Below are positions 1 to 11,045 of a stretch of DNA of 64,000 nt, in pieces (within the stretch, counting starts at the first letter, position 1; every line of letters starts with the position of its first letter). Source of the DNA: Pyropia yezoensis. Taxonomy: Eukaryota; Rhodophyta; Bangiophyceae; Bangiales; Bangiaceae. The position numbers and the translations under genes were made by a program. The notes beneath the pieces were generated by a model. It was not told where the DNA came from, made no database searches, and saw only the letters and a list, made by a program, of their open reading frames with translations. Location: NCBI GenBank assembly GCA_009829735.1, contig CM020619.1, forward strand, positions 12,949,777-13,013,776, read 5' to 3'.

Positions 1-3000
1 CCGCAGGCAGTGAGGGGAGGTGCTACGCTTCCAAAGCACGCGCCCAAGCTGGGTCGCCTGCAGGCGGTGGTGCAACTTTGACCACGTCCTGTCCGTTCAC
101 TGTGCGGACCCCATCGTCACTTTCGATGGTGAAGCGCCGCCCATCAGTACGAAGGACCTGGTACGGTCCCTTCGTCTGGAATACCAGCTTACCCCCAGTT
201 GGGGTGTGCGAGTGTACCAGCACCCAGTCACCCTGCTCGGGGACATGTTTAGCATTGCGCACCTTTTTGTCAAAGGTACGCTTGTAGCGCTTTTGTGCTT
301 TGTCCATCTCAGCCCTGACTTTAGGGATGAGGTTTTCAAGCCTAGCGGCGAACTCCGCCTTACTCTCAGTAGGAGTAGGCGTACTGCCACCATCCTCCCT
401 AGTTGGGAGCGACCGCCGCACGGCAATAGACCGCACGCGACGGGGGGTCACAAAAGCGAGGGGTACTTCCCCTGTAGATGAGTGAACCTGCGAATTGTAG
501 GCAGTAGTAAGGATAGAAATGTATTGGTCCCACGTCTTCACGTGCTCACTCACATAGTGGCGCAGCTGCCTAACAATAGTTTTGTTGAAGCGCTCCACCT
601 GCCCATTAGTTTGTGGGTGGTAGGGGGTGGCATAGTTTGCCTTAACCCCCAACATATCCAGCACTCCCTGAAACAGTACAGACGCAAATTGCGGTCCATT
701 GTCCGATAGTGTACTATCTGGGATGCCATACGCGGCAACCCGGTAATCTAGGAAGGCTGACACGACCGACATGGCCGTGATCTCTGCCAGTGGGATCGCT
801 CGCGTAAGTTTCGTGAAGCGGTCACAGATGACCAGGAGGTACTGGTTGCCCTCCTCGGTCACGGGCAGTGGCCCAAGGATGTCCATCGCCAACGCGGCGA
901 AGGGCTCCTTGGCCGGGAATAATAGCATAGCCGTACTAGGCCGCCGTTCCATCAGACGGTTCTGTGCACAACTTGTGCAGGCAGCCACCCAACTGTAGAT
1001 GTCCACCACCATGGACGGCCAGTAGTACCTGGTCCTCAGGGTCTGGTACAGTTTACTAGACCCCAGGTGTCCACCCGTGGGAGCGTTGTGCTCCCTCTCA
1101 AGGATACTGTCCTTGAGGGATGCGGGGACGACAAGTTGTTCGGTCCCCTGGAATACCCCCCTCCTCATGAGGAGGCCATCGTCTCCCAGAAAGAAACGCG
1201 TCTCTACCACTGTATCCAGTATATCCCTCTGCGACTTGCAGAAGGGATCCTCGGCCTGGGCCTTCACCACCTCCTCCAGGGACAGGGGCAAGTACTTCTT
1301 GTTCCCTGGCGCCTCGGGGTTCAACGCCTGACCCGAGCGCGTGACTACCCCCACGATGGGGATGTCCTCATCAACTGGGTTAGTGTCCAGCCCCTCGGTA
1401 GGTACCCGAGAGAGGCCGTTGGCAAGGGCATGTTGCCTGCCAGGTCGGTACTCAGTATCAAAGTTGAACGGTGCCAGTCGCACCCTCCACCGGTTGAGAC
1501 GAGTGTTCGTTCAGTCCGTCTTGCAGATAAACTGCAACGCGCGGTGGTCACAGCGGATGAGGAACTTCTCACCCTCTAGGTAGTGACGAAGTGACGTCAC
1601 CGCCCACACCACTGCGAGTCCCTCCAACTCGTTGACTCCGTAGCTCTTCTTGGCCGAGTTCAGCCCTTTACTGAAGTATCCCACCGGCAAGTACTCCTTG
1701 TCCGGCTGCTGCTGAAGCAACACACAACCAAGTTGGTCGTAGCTAGCGTCCACATCCAGGATGTAGTGGCCTCCCAACCTGGGAATAGCCAAGATAGGGG
1801 GCTTCAGCAGTAGGTCCCGAAGAGTCTCAAAGGGTTCCTGCTCCACCCGACTTAGGGAAGGCAGGTTCTTCGGTAGCGTCGAGCTAACTAGCTCAGTCAG
1901 TGGCTTAGCCACCTTGGCGAAGCCCTTGGTGAAACGTCGGTACACGCTACACATCCCGAGGAAGCTCCTCATCTGGGTCTGGGTCCGGGGGTACTGAGCC
2001 TTACGAATGGCCCTCAAGATCTTCTCGTTAACACTGAGACGCCCCGGATGGACAACATGTCCCAAGTACTCCACCTCTTAAGTAAAGAGGTGGCACTTAC
2101 TCGCCTTCAGTGACACACCGGCGTCCGCAAGTAGCTTGAACACCTGGCCAAGATGGCCAATGTGTTCCTCCGGACTTCGGGAGAACACAATGATATCGTC
2201 TAGGTACACAAGACAGATCTGCCACCGTACTCCGGCCAGAATCATGTCCATAGCGCGCTGGAAAGTTGCCGGCGCGTTACACAGACCAAACGGTTGTCGC
2301 TTGCACTGGCAGGTACCACAGTGACAGGTAAAGGTAGTTTTATGCCTGTCTTCCTGGGCAATGGGAATTTGCCAATACCCCGCGTTACAGTCCAGGGTAG
2401 AGAACACTTTTGCCTCCCCCAGAGAGTCCAGACAGTCATCCATCCTAGGTAGGGGATAACTGTCCTTCACCGTGCTCTCGTTGAGCTTACGGTAGTCGAT
2501 ACAAAACCGGGGGGTCCCATCAAATTTGGGGACGATAACCACCGGACTCGCCCACTCGGCGTTGCTGGCCTCAATCACATCGAGGGCCTCCATGCGAGCA
2601 ACTTGCTCCTTAACGAGGGCCCTTGAACGAGGTCCTCCCCTATACGGTTGTTGGCGTATAGGGGGTGCACCGGGCTTCAACTCGATCCGGTGTTGGGTGG
2701 CTCTCATGAGTCCCAATTGACCATCCCACAACTTGTGATATTGGTCCAAGAGGCGTTCAACTTGAACCCTCAACCTGGGGGGGACACCCTCCATGTTCAC
2801 ATGGGGCCGAGGAGAGGCGGCCGACTTGGCTTGATGCTTCTCCTTTCCGGACTTCGGGTCGCTACTTGCGCCCGCGTTGAGGGTGAGCGCTACTACCGGT
2901 CCCTCGTGTTGGTCGATATAGCCGAACTTGGCTCCCGACTTGAAGTACTTGGGCGTCGGGCTCAGGTTCATCACCTGGATCCACCACGGGACTCCGGCTT

Positions 3001-4071
3001 TGGAGTCCATCGCGCCCAGGGCAACATGCACTTGGTGCTTGCGAGCAAGACGGGGGTGAGGGTGCACCAACCCGTTCCCCGTAAAATCAGTTACAACATC
3101 AACGTGCGCCACCGAGTTGGGGGGCAACGTGACTTTGCGGGCTAAACGCAGGGTAGCAGTAAACCCTTCCCTCACCGAACAAACAGGCTTCGACTGTGAG
3201 ACTGTCACAGGAGCCACAGACATTCCCTTACCAAGGATGGGGATAGTCTCCCCATTCATCAACTTGACCCAGTACTCAGGGCCACAAATCAAAGGCACTT
3301 GTGTAACAACATAAGGGGTACCCAGAAGCAGGGGTACCGATATATTCTCAACTACGCCATAGGTCACGTCGACCTCATGGGTCCCCAACCTAGTTGGTAG
3401 GGTCACGGCACCAACGATGGGAAGTACCCCACCATTGACGTCAATCATATGGTCAGCTTTGGACCTCCAGCGTTGGAGCTTCACCTCCTTTGGTAATAGC
3501 GACTTGCGTATCAAGGAGGCTCCTGACCCGGTATCAAGTACGATACGGGCACAACAGGCACGGCCGGGGGCTAGTTGCACCCGTCCAGCCACCTGGAAGT
3601 TTGCACCCGTCAGCACCGCGATGACCCGACGTGGGTTTACGTTCTTGGGGAGTCCTACCCGAGGTGGGCGGACTCCCTTAGGTCGCCGCAGTATCCGGCA
3701 CGGCTGGTTCGTCCTCCTGGCCCACTTGGCCGAGGCTGCCGTTGTGAGCTTCGGACGACCAGCCCCAACGGTCATTCGTTTCCCGCCGACTTGGCGTCCG
3801 AATCTGAGGGCGGGGAGGAAGACGACGAGTCCGAGGACGACGTGTCCGCCTCCTCCGCCGAGGGTGTGGCGACCGCAACGACCGGTCGAGACCCACCCTC
3901 GCGGGTGAACGTACTTCGTTCGTAGCCGACTTTTTACTCGCATTCCTAAACAAGTTGTTGGATGCGTTTACTCAACTTGGGGCAAATCATATGCCCAGTG
4001 ACCATCGGAGTTTGCAGTTCCAACACCGATGGTCCGTTCCGGGAGGGGACTTCCCAACTGGGGAAGACGAA
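1..4071 (-). mobile_element. Partial family A Ty3/Gypsy element, duplicate of 4741-8813
   Basis: This stretch carries, on the minus strand, the last part of gag (CCHC region, near 4071), protease, RT, RNase H and integrase of a chromovirus-type Gypsy element. It matches 4741-8813 essentially base for base. The differences I see are mostly one-base indels: gttttcaag versus gtttttcaag near 333/5072, cacgaccgac versus cacgacgac near 765/5504, and several close to the edge of the N gap at 3900-4071. All substitutions that break the pol frame are shared by both copies. This is more easily explained by the same locus assembled twice than by two independent insertions. The 3' LTR is not present before base 1. 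Confidence 0.85.
23..3775 (-). pseudogene. pol: Family A pol (PR-RT-RNaseH-IN), copy 1, with in-frame stops
   Basis: Minus-strand polyprotein starting at 3775 (MTVGAGRPK), which in the second copy overlaps the gag stop as ATGA. In order: aspartic protease with VLDTGSGASLI (about 3540), RT with CIDYRKLNES (about 2490), WQIPIAQEDR and the YLDDIIVFS active site (about 2190), RNase H with LDVDASYDQLG, and integrase. The integrase has an HHCC zinc motif (EHNAPTGGH then CTSC), catalytic Asp in MDILGPLP and SDNGPQF, and Glu in GQVERFNK. Three in-frame stops interrupt it: CAA to TAA at 2075-2077 between RT and RNase H, TGC to TGA just above 1484, and TGG to TAG at 23-25 before the chromodomain. The residues are inferred by comparison with the copy at 20577-24362. 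Not translatable as one protein. Confidence 0.88.
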
Positions 4072-4571
4072 NNNNNNNNNNNNNNNNNNNNNNNNNNNNN
4101 NNNNNNNNNNNNNNNNNNNNNNNNNNNNNNNNNNNNNNNNNNNNNNNNNNNNNNNNNNNNNNNNNNNNNNNNNNNNNNNNNNNNNNNNNNNNNNNNNNNN
4201 NNNNNNNNNNNNNNNNNNNNNNNNNNNNNNNNNNNNNNNNNNNNNNNNNNNNNNNNNNNNNNNNNNNNNNNNNNNNNNNNNNNNNNNNNNNNNNNNNNNN
4301 NNNNNNNNNNNNNNNNNNNNNNNNNNNNNNNNNNNNNNNNNNNNNNNNNNNNNNNNNNNNNNNNNNNNNNNNNNNNNNNNNNNNNNNNNNNNNNNNNNNN
4401 NNNNNNNNNNNNNNNNNNNNNNNNNNNNNNNNNNNNNNNNNNNNNNNNNNNNNNNNNNNNNNNNNNNNNNNNNNNNNNNNNNNNNNNNNNNNNNNNNNNN
4501 NNNNNNNNNNNNNNNNNNNNNNNNNNNNNNNNNNNNNNNNNNNNNNNNNNNNNNNNNNNNNNNNNNNNNNN
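4072..4571. other. Assembly gap, 500 N
   Basis: Exactly 500 N characters, a placeholder length. It separates two stretches carrying the same element, so its true size and even its existence are doubtful. Confidence 0.99.
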
Positions 4572-7500
4572 GCACAGTATGCCCGGACCTTCTCAGCGGG
4601 AAGGTCCTCCACATAGTCCCACGTATCATCCTTGGCTTTGTAGCCAAACCAACGCACCCTCAACATGAGGCGGTCAGTGTCTTCATCCCATCCGTGGTCG
4701 ATGAACTTATCAAACACGTACTCCTGCGGGCCCTGTTTGGCCGCAGGCAGTGAGGGAGGTGCTACGCTTCCAAAGCACGCGCCCAAGCTGGGTCGCCTGC
4801 AGGCGGTGGTGCAACTTTGACCACGTCCTGTCCGTTCACTGTGCGGACCCCATCGTCACTTTCGATGGTGAAGCGCCGCCCATCAGTACGAAGGACCTGG
4901 TACGGTCCCTTCGTCTGGAATACCAGCTTACCCCCAGTTGGGGTGTGCGAGTGTACCAGCACCCAGTCACCCTGCTCGGGGACATGTTTAGCATTGCGCA
5001 CCTTTTTGTCAAAGGTACGCTTGTAGCGCTTTTGTGCTTTGTCCATCTCAGCCCTGACTTTAGGGATGAGGTTTTTCAAGCCTAGCGGCGAACTCCGCCT
5101 TACTCTCAGTAGGAGTAGGCGTACTGCCACCATCCTCCCTAGTTGGGAGCGACCGCCGCACGGCAATAGACCGCACGCGACGGGGGGTCACAAAAGCGAG
5201 GGGTACTTCCCCTGTAGATGAGTGAACCTGCGAATTGTAGGCAGTAGTAAGGATAGAAATGTATTGGTCCCACGTCTTCACGTGCTCACTCACATAGTGG
5301 CGCAGCTGCCTAACAATAGTTTTGTTGAAGCGCTCCACCTGCCCATTAGTTTGTGGGTGGTAGGGGGTGGCATAGTTTGCCTTAACCCCCAACATATCCA
5401 GCACTCCCTGAAACAGTACAGACGCAAATTGCGGTCCATTGTCCGATAGTGTACTATCTGGGATGCCATACGCGGCAACCCGGTAATCTAGGAAGGCTGA
5501 CACGACGACATGGCCGTGATCTCTGCCAGTGGGATCGCTCGCGTAAGTTTCGTGAAGCGGTCACAGATGACCAGGAGGTACTGGTTGCCCTCCTCGGTCA
5601 CGGGCAGTGGCCCAAGGATGTCCATCGCCAACGCGGCGAAGGGCTCCTTGGCCGGGAATAATAGCATAGCCGTACTAGGCCGCCGTTCCATCAGACGGTT
5701 CTGTGCACAACTTGTGCAGGCAGCCACCCAACTGTAGATGTCCACCACCATGGACGGCCAGTAGTACCTGGTCCTCAGGGTCTGGTACAGTTTACTAGAC
5801 CCCAGGTGTCCACCCGTGGGAGCGTTGTGCTCCCTCTCAAGGATACTGTCCTTGAGGGATGCGGGGACGACAAGTTGTTCGGTCCCCTGGAATACCCCCC
5901 TCCTCATGAGGAGGCCATCGTCTCCCAGAAAGAAACGCGTCTCTACCACTGTATCCAGTATATCCCTCTGCGACTTGCAGAAGGGATCCTCGGCCTGGGC
6001 CTTCACCACCTCCTCCAGGGACAGGGGCAAGTACTTCTTGTTCCCTGGCGCCTCGGGGTTCAACGCCTGACCCGAGCGCGTGACTACCCCCACGATGGGG
6101 ATGTCCTCATCAACTGGGTTAGTGTCCAGCCCCTCGGTAGGTACCCGAGAGAGGCCGTTGGCAAGGGCATGTTGCCTGCCAGGTCGGTACTCAGTATCAA
6201 AGTTGAACGGTGCCAGTCGCACCCTCCACCGGTTGAGACGAGTGTTCGTTCAGTCCGTCTTGCAGATAAACTGCAACGCGCGGTGGTCACAGCGGATGAG
6301 GAACTTCTCACCCTCTAGGTAGTGACGAAGTGACGTCACCGCCCACACCACTGCGAGTCCCTCCAACTCGTTGACTCCGTAGCTCTTCTTGGCCGAGTTC
6401 AGCCCTTTACTGAAGTATCCCACCGGCAAGTACTCCTTGTCCGGCTGCTGCTGAAGCAACACACAACCAAGTTGGTCGTAGCTAGCGTCCACATCCAGGA
6501 TGTAGTGGCCTCCCAACCTGGGAATAGCCAAGATAGGGGGCTTCAGCAGTAGGTCCCGAAGAGTCTCAAAGGGTTCCTGCTCCACCCGACTTAGGGAAGG
6601 CAGGTTCTTCGGTAGCGTCGAGCTAACTAGCTCAGTCAGTGGCTTAGCCACCTTGGCGAAGCCCTTGGTGAAACGTCGGTACACGCTACACATCCCGAGG
6701 AAGCTCCTCATCTGGGTCTGGGTCCGGGGGTACTGAGCCTTACGAATGGCCCTCAAGATCTTCTCGTTAACACTGAGACGCCCCGGATGGACAACATGTC
6801 CCAAGTACTCCACCTCTTAAGTAAAGAGGTGGCACTTACTCGCCTTCAGTGACACACCGGCGTCCGCAAGTAGCTTGAACACCTGGCCAAGATGGCCAAT
6901 GTGTTCCTCCGGACTTCGGGAGAACACAATGATATCGTCTAGGTACACAAGACAGATCTGCCACCGTACTCCGGCCAGAATCATGTCCATAGCGCGCTGG
7001 AAAGTTGCCGGCGCGTTACACAGACCAAACGGTTGTCGCTTGCACTGGCAGGTACCACAGTGACAGGTAAAGGTAGTTTTATGCCTGTCTTCCTGGGCAA
7101 TGGGAATTTGCCAATACCCCGCGTTACAGTCCAGGGTAGAGAACACTTTTGCCTCCCCCAGAGAGTCCAGACAGTCATCCATCCTAGGTAGGGGATAACT
7201 GTCCTTCACCGTGCTCTCGTTGAGCTTACGGTAGTCGATACAAAACCGGGGGGTCCCATCAAATTTGGGGACGATAACCACCGGACTCGCCCACTCGGCG
7301 TTGCTGGCCTCAATCACATCGAGGGCCTCCATGCGAGCAACTTGCTCCTTAACGAGGGCCCTTGAACGAGGTCCTCCCCTATACGGTTGTTGGCGTATAG
7401 GGGGTGCACCGGGCTTCAACTCGATCCGGTGTTGGGTGGCTCTCATGAGTCCCAATTGACCATCCCACAACTTGTGATATTGGTCCAAGAGGCGTTCAAC

Positions 7501-8514
7501 TTGAACCCTCAACCTGGGGGGGACACCCTCCATGTTCACATGGGGCCGAGGAGAGGCGGCCGACTTGGCTTGATGCTTCTCCTTTCCGGACTTCGGGTCG
7601 CTACTTGCGCCCGCGTTGAGGGTGAGCGCTACTACCGGTCCCTCGTGTTGGTCGATATAGCCGAACTTGGCTCCCGACTTGAAGTACTTGGGCGTCGGGC
7701 TCAGGTTCATCACCTGGATCCACCACGGGACTCCGGCTTTGGAGTCCATCGCGCCCAGGGCAACATGCACTTGGTGCTTGCGAGCAAGACGGGGGTGAGG
7801 GTGCACCAACCCGTTCCCCGTAAAATCAGTTACAACATCAACGTGCGCCACCGAGTTGGGGGGCAACGTGACTTTGCGGGCTAAACGCAGGGTAGCAGTA
7901 AACCCTTCCCTCACCGAACAAACAGGCTTCGACTGTGAGACTGTCACAGGAGCCACAGACATTCCCTTACCAAGGATGGGGATAGTCTCCCCATTCATCA
8001 ACTTGACCCAGTACTCAGGGCCACAAATCAAAGGCACTTGTGTAACAACATAAGGGGTACCCAGAAGCAGGGGTACCGATATATTCTCAACTACGCCATA
8101 GGTCACGTCGACCTCATGGGTCCCCAACCTAGTTGGTAGGGTCACGGCACCAACGATGGGAAGTACCCCACCATTGACGTCAATCATATGGTCAGCTTTG
8201 GACCTCCAGCGTTGGAGCTTCACCTCCTTTGGTAATAGCGACTTGCGTATCAAGGAGGCTCCTGACCCGGTATCAAGTACGATACGGGCACAACAGGCAC
8301 GGCCGGGGGCTAGTTGCACCCGTCCAGCCACCTGGAAGTTTGCACCCGTCAGCACCGCGATGACCCGACGTGGGTTTACGTTCTTGGGGAGTCCTACCCG
8401 AGGTGGGCGGACTCCCTTAGGTCGCCGCAGTATCCGGCACGGCTGGTTCGTCCTCCTGGCCCACTTGGCCGAGGCTGCCGTTGTGAGCTTCGGACGACCA
8501 GCCCCAACGGTCAT
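4572..8514 (-). pseudogene. pol: Family A pol, copy 2, frameshifted, with C-terminal chromodomain
   Basis: Same polyprotein as at 23-3775 but including the C-terminus. Pol starts at 8514, and its ATG overlaps the gag stop codon (ATGA) so that pol lies in another frame. Protease, RT (YLDD), RNase H and integrase follow in order. The integrase coding region is cut by one-base indels near 5072 and 5504 that are absent from copy 1, so these may be sequencing errors. The TAA between RT and RNase H and the TGA between RNase H and integrase are shared with copy 1. Beyond about 4762 lies a chromodomain-like stretch with YVFDKFIDHGW, RVRWFGYKAKDDTW and EDLPAEKVRAYC, as in chromovirus integrases, which is thought to steer insertion to heterochromatin. 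Confidence 0.85.
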
Positions 8515-10457
8515 TCGTTTCCCGCCGACTTGGCGTCCGAATCTGAGGGCGGGGAGGAAGACGACGAGTCCGAGGACGACGTGTCCGCCTCCTCCGCCGA
8601 GGGTGTGGCGACCGCAACGACCGGTCGAGACCCACCCTCGCGGCGTGAACGTACTTCGTTCGTAGCCGACTTTTTACTCGCATTCCTAACAAGTTGTTGG
8701 ATGCGTTTACTCAACTTGGGGCAATCATATGCCCAGTGACCATCGGAGTTGCAGTTCCAACACCGATGGTCCGTTCCGGGAGGGGACTTCCCAACTGGGG
8801 AAGACGAAGGGATACCCTGGGAAGTTCCCACGGCAGCTACTACCCTCTCCTTGCGGATTCGGCGTGCCTCTCTCAACTCTCTGGCCTGGCGCGCCTCCTC
8901 CCGTTCCTTGGCCAAGTCGGCCTGACGCTCCTGGCGTTGTTCCTCCCGCAACTTGCGGTAGGCCTCGCCTCTGCGATAGGCGAACCTGGCCAACTCGGCC
9001 AGGGTCGCCCGGGCAGTGTTATGCTCCCGGGTCTCCATCCGGACTGACCAATGGAGTCCCTCCACAAACCGACTCTTCACCACAGCTTGTGGATGAAGAA
9101 ACCTACAAAGATTGTTGAGCTTACGGACTCGCTCCGCAAAGGAGAACTCGTCCTCCGCCTCTTCCTGATGGGCTTGCGTAAACTCCTCGACTTGAGAAGC
9201 CAACGCTGCCTCATCAACCATGGCTCTCATCAACCAGTTGACGAGCTCCAAATAGGACGTCACCTCCCCAGCGCCTCCACTTAAGGGGCTGGGCATGACG
9301 GACATAAGTTCTGTCCGTAGGTCGCCCTTCGTAAACTCCTGTAGCATGTAAAAAGCCATGCCTTCATTTATGGCATTGTCGTCGCAGCCTTTTGTGAAAC
9401 GACGTAGGAACTCAAAGACACGGAGGGGGGGAGTTCCATCCCACTCCGCTTTGTGCCGAAAAGCATGAAGTGCATTCTTCTTGGCACGGCCCATGGCTCG
9501 GGCCTGGTCAGGACCATACGCCACCGACTTGTTGTGGAGGGCGTAGGTCTCACAGTCAAAGATCCTCTGGTAGACCGGGTTGGCTACCTGGATCTTGGGC
9601 GGCACCTCACGTTGAGGGAAAAGCCGCTGTGGCACTGGGGTAAGTTCACTCTCAGTGCCTGTAGTCCGGCGCGGCGCGCTTGGTGTAGCCGCCGGCGTTT
9701 CCGGGGCGAACTCCCCCGTGAAGGGCGTACGCCCCACCGAGTATGGTGTGGCTCCCTCGTTGGGAGTCACAGGTGTCGCCCCCAGTTCGGGGCGACCAGA
9801 GATAGGCGTAAGGGGGGATTACCCCTGCGCCTGCGGGCTCGAAAGCCCCAATCCGGTTTGGACATTAAGGCCATCTGGCAAACTCGCCACAATCTGATTC
9901 AGAATAGTATTCTTCATCGTGACCACCAGGTCCGGCAAAGTCTGCCGCAACACATTGGTCGCCTCCCGACGGACAATTTCCGCGAGGAGTGGATTGACGA
10001 CTCCAGTTGAGTCCCGGTCCGCCTCCGGGAGTCCACCTGAGGGGTAACCACGTTCCTCAGGGGTCTCAACCGGGGGCATGGGCGCGAGCCCATCGCCGAC
10101 CAACGGAGGTCCGCCGTCCTCCGAAAGCCTAGTTGGCGACGACTCCTAGCCAAAGTTGGCTCCAACCAGAGTGGAACCCGCGGGGACAGTCCTCACCCCT
10201 TGGGACGTTCCCGTTGAGTATACCACACGGTGGCCAGACTTCGGCCCACCCACATCAGAAGTGTCACCCGAGTGAACTCCCGACTGAGTCGGGGTGGCCT
10301 GTTGCCCGCCCGTACTTCCAGTCCTGCTGGCTTGAGCGACCTCTAGTCCCTCTGCGACCCCAGGTACACCTACCTGTGTCTCACCAGGATTTGAAGGCAC
10401 TGAAGTACGTGCGTCACCCGTGTACTCCCCGGACGACGGGGGGTCCGAACTAGCCAT
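8511..10457 (-). pseudogene. gag: Family A gag, 648-codon frame with two in-frame stops
   Basis: One continuous minus-strand frame from ATG at 10457 to TGA at 8511-8513, 1947 nt, exactly as long as the gag of the element at 18634-20580. Codons 1 to about 210 are Gly/Ser/Thr/Pro-rich. The middle (about 9600-9000) is a capsid-like domain with VYQRIFDCETYALHN and FLRRFTKGCDD. A basic, Arg/Glu-rich coiled-coil-like stretch follows near 8950-8860. The CCHC zinc knuckle CWNCNSDGHWAYDC lies near 8750, with an acidic Ser/Asp tail after it. Two stops occur in frame: TAG at 10146-10148, private to this copy, and TAA at 9819-9821, which is shared with the other element. The last bases form an ATGA overlap with pol. 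Gag would form the virus-like particle. Confidence 0.85.
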
Positions 10458-10556
10458 GTTGGCTGACGATCCGTATGACACGGTCCAAGACCACCGTTCC
10501 TCTGAGACAGAGGAACCCCTACACCCGGGTGCACCCGGAGGTAAAGTTTACCTCTG

Positions 10557-10574
10557 TCCCCTGCTGCTCCACCA
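10557..10574 (-). promoter_or_regulatory. Primer-binding site of the family A element
   Basis: Two bases inside the 5' LTR, reading on the minus strand, lies TGGTGGAGCAGCAGGGGA. It starts with TGG, the complement of a tRNA CCA end, and is identical in the element at 18045. I cannot say which tRNA it pairs with. Confidence 0.75.
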
Positions 10575-10576
10575 AA

Positions 10577-11045
10577 TGTGGCAAAAACCACTAGCACACA
10601 CGGCACCCAAGTTGGGGCGGTGTGCTAGGGCTGCCTCCCGTGTCGGGGGAACCGGAAGAAGTGCAAGTCGCACACACTCTGTCCCTGTTGTGGGGCAAAC
10701 CCCCCACGGACAAACAAGAGGATGGTGTGTGGTCCAACAGTTTCTTGGTCGGGACGGGGACGCCGGGCCAAGCCCCGCTGTCCCTCCCCTTATCCCCCCA
10801 GGGTCCACTCAGAATCTCGCCACTCAGAATCTCCCATCCCAGCACCTGCCCACCGGGCCACACGAAAATTCAAGACGATAAATGCAGAAAACCCTGGAAT
10901 CCAAGTTGGATTTACTACTAAGCTAACTATCCCAAACTTAGGGAATATGGACCCAAATGCAGGGGGAGGAACGGATCAGGCTAGTGGCCTGCCGCCCCTT
11001 GCATGGCACGTGTTGCCCCCTTACCTGGGGGTCAATACTGCCACA
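10577..11045 (-). repeat. 5' LTR of the minus-strand family A element
   Basis: 469 bp, TGTGGCA...TGCCACA on the minus strand. It is homologous along its whole length to the LTRs at 18045-18514, 26753-27217, 30294-30759 and 33836-34303. The long open frames that cross it on either strand are not conserved coding sequence. Confidence 0.9.

Larger units (their letters stand above)
4572..11045 (-). mobile_element. Family A Ty3/Gypsy chromovirus-type element, 3' end lost in gap
   Basis: Reading on the minus strand from 11045: 5' LTR (11045-10577), primer-binding site, gag (10457-8511), pol (8514 down to 4572) ending in a chromodomain-like segment. The LTR starts TGTGGCA and ends TGCCACA, a perfect 7-bp terminal inverted repeat. 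The 3' LTR is missing because the element enters the N gap. The base after the 5' LTR is the decayed Fanzor-like region at 11046, so this element interrupts or abuts that older sequence. A second, complete member lies at 18045-27217. Confidence 0.9.

Noticed and set aside
10722..11045. First part of the zinc-knuckle frame
   Set aside because: These codons lie in LTR sequence; only the part from 11046 can belong to the older element.
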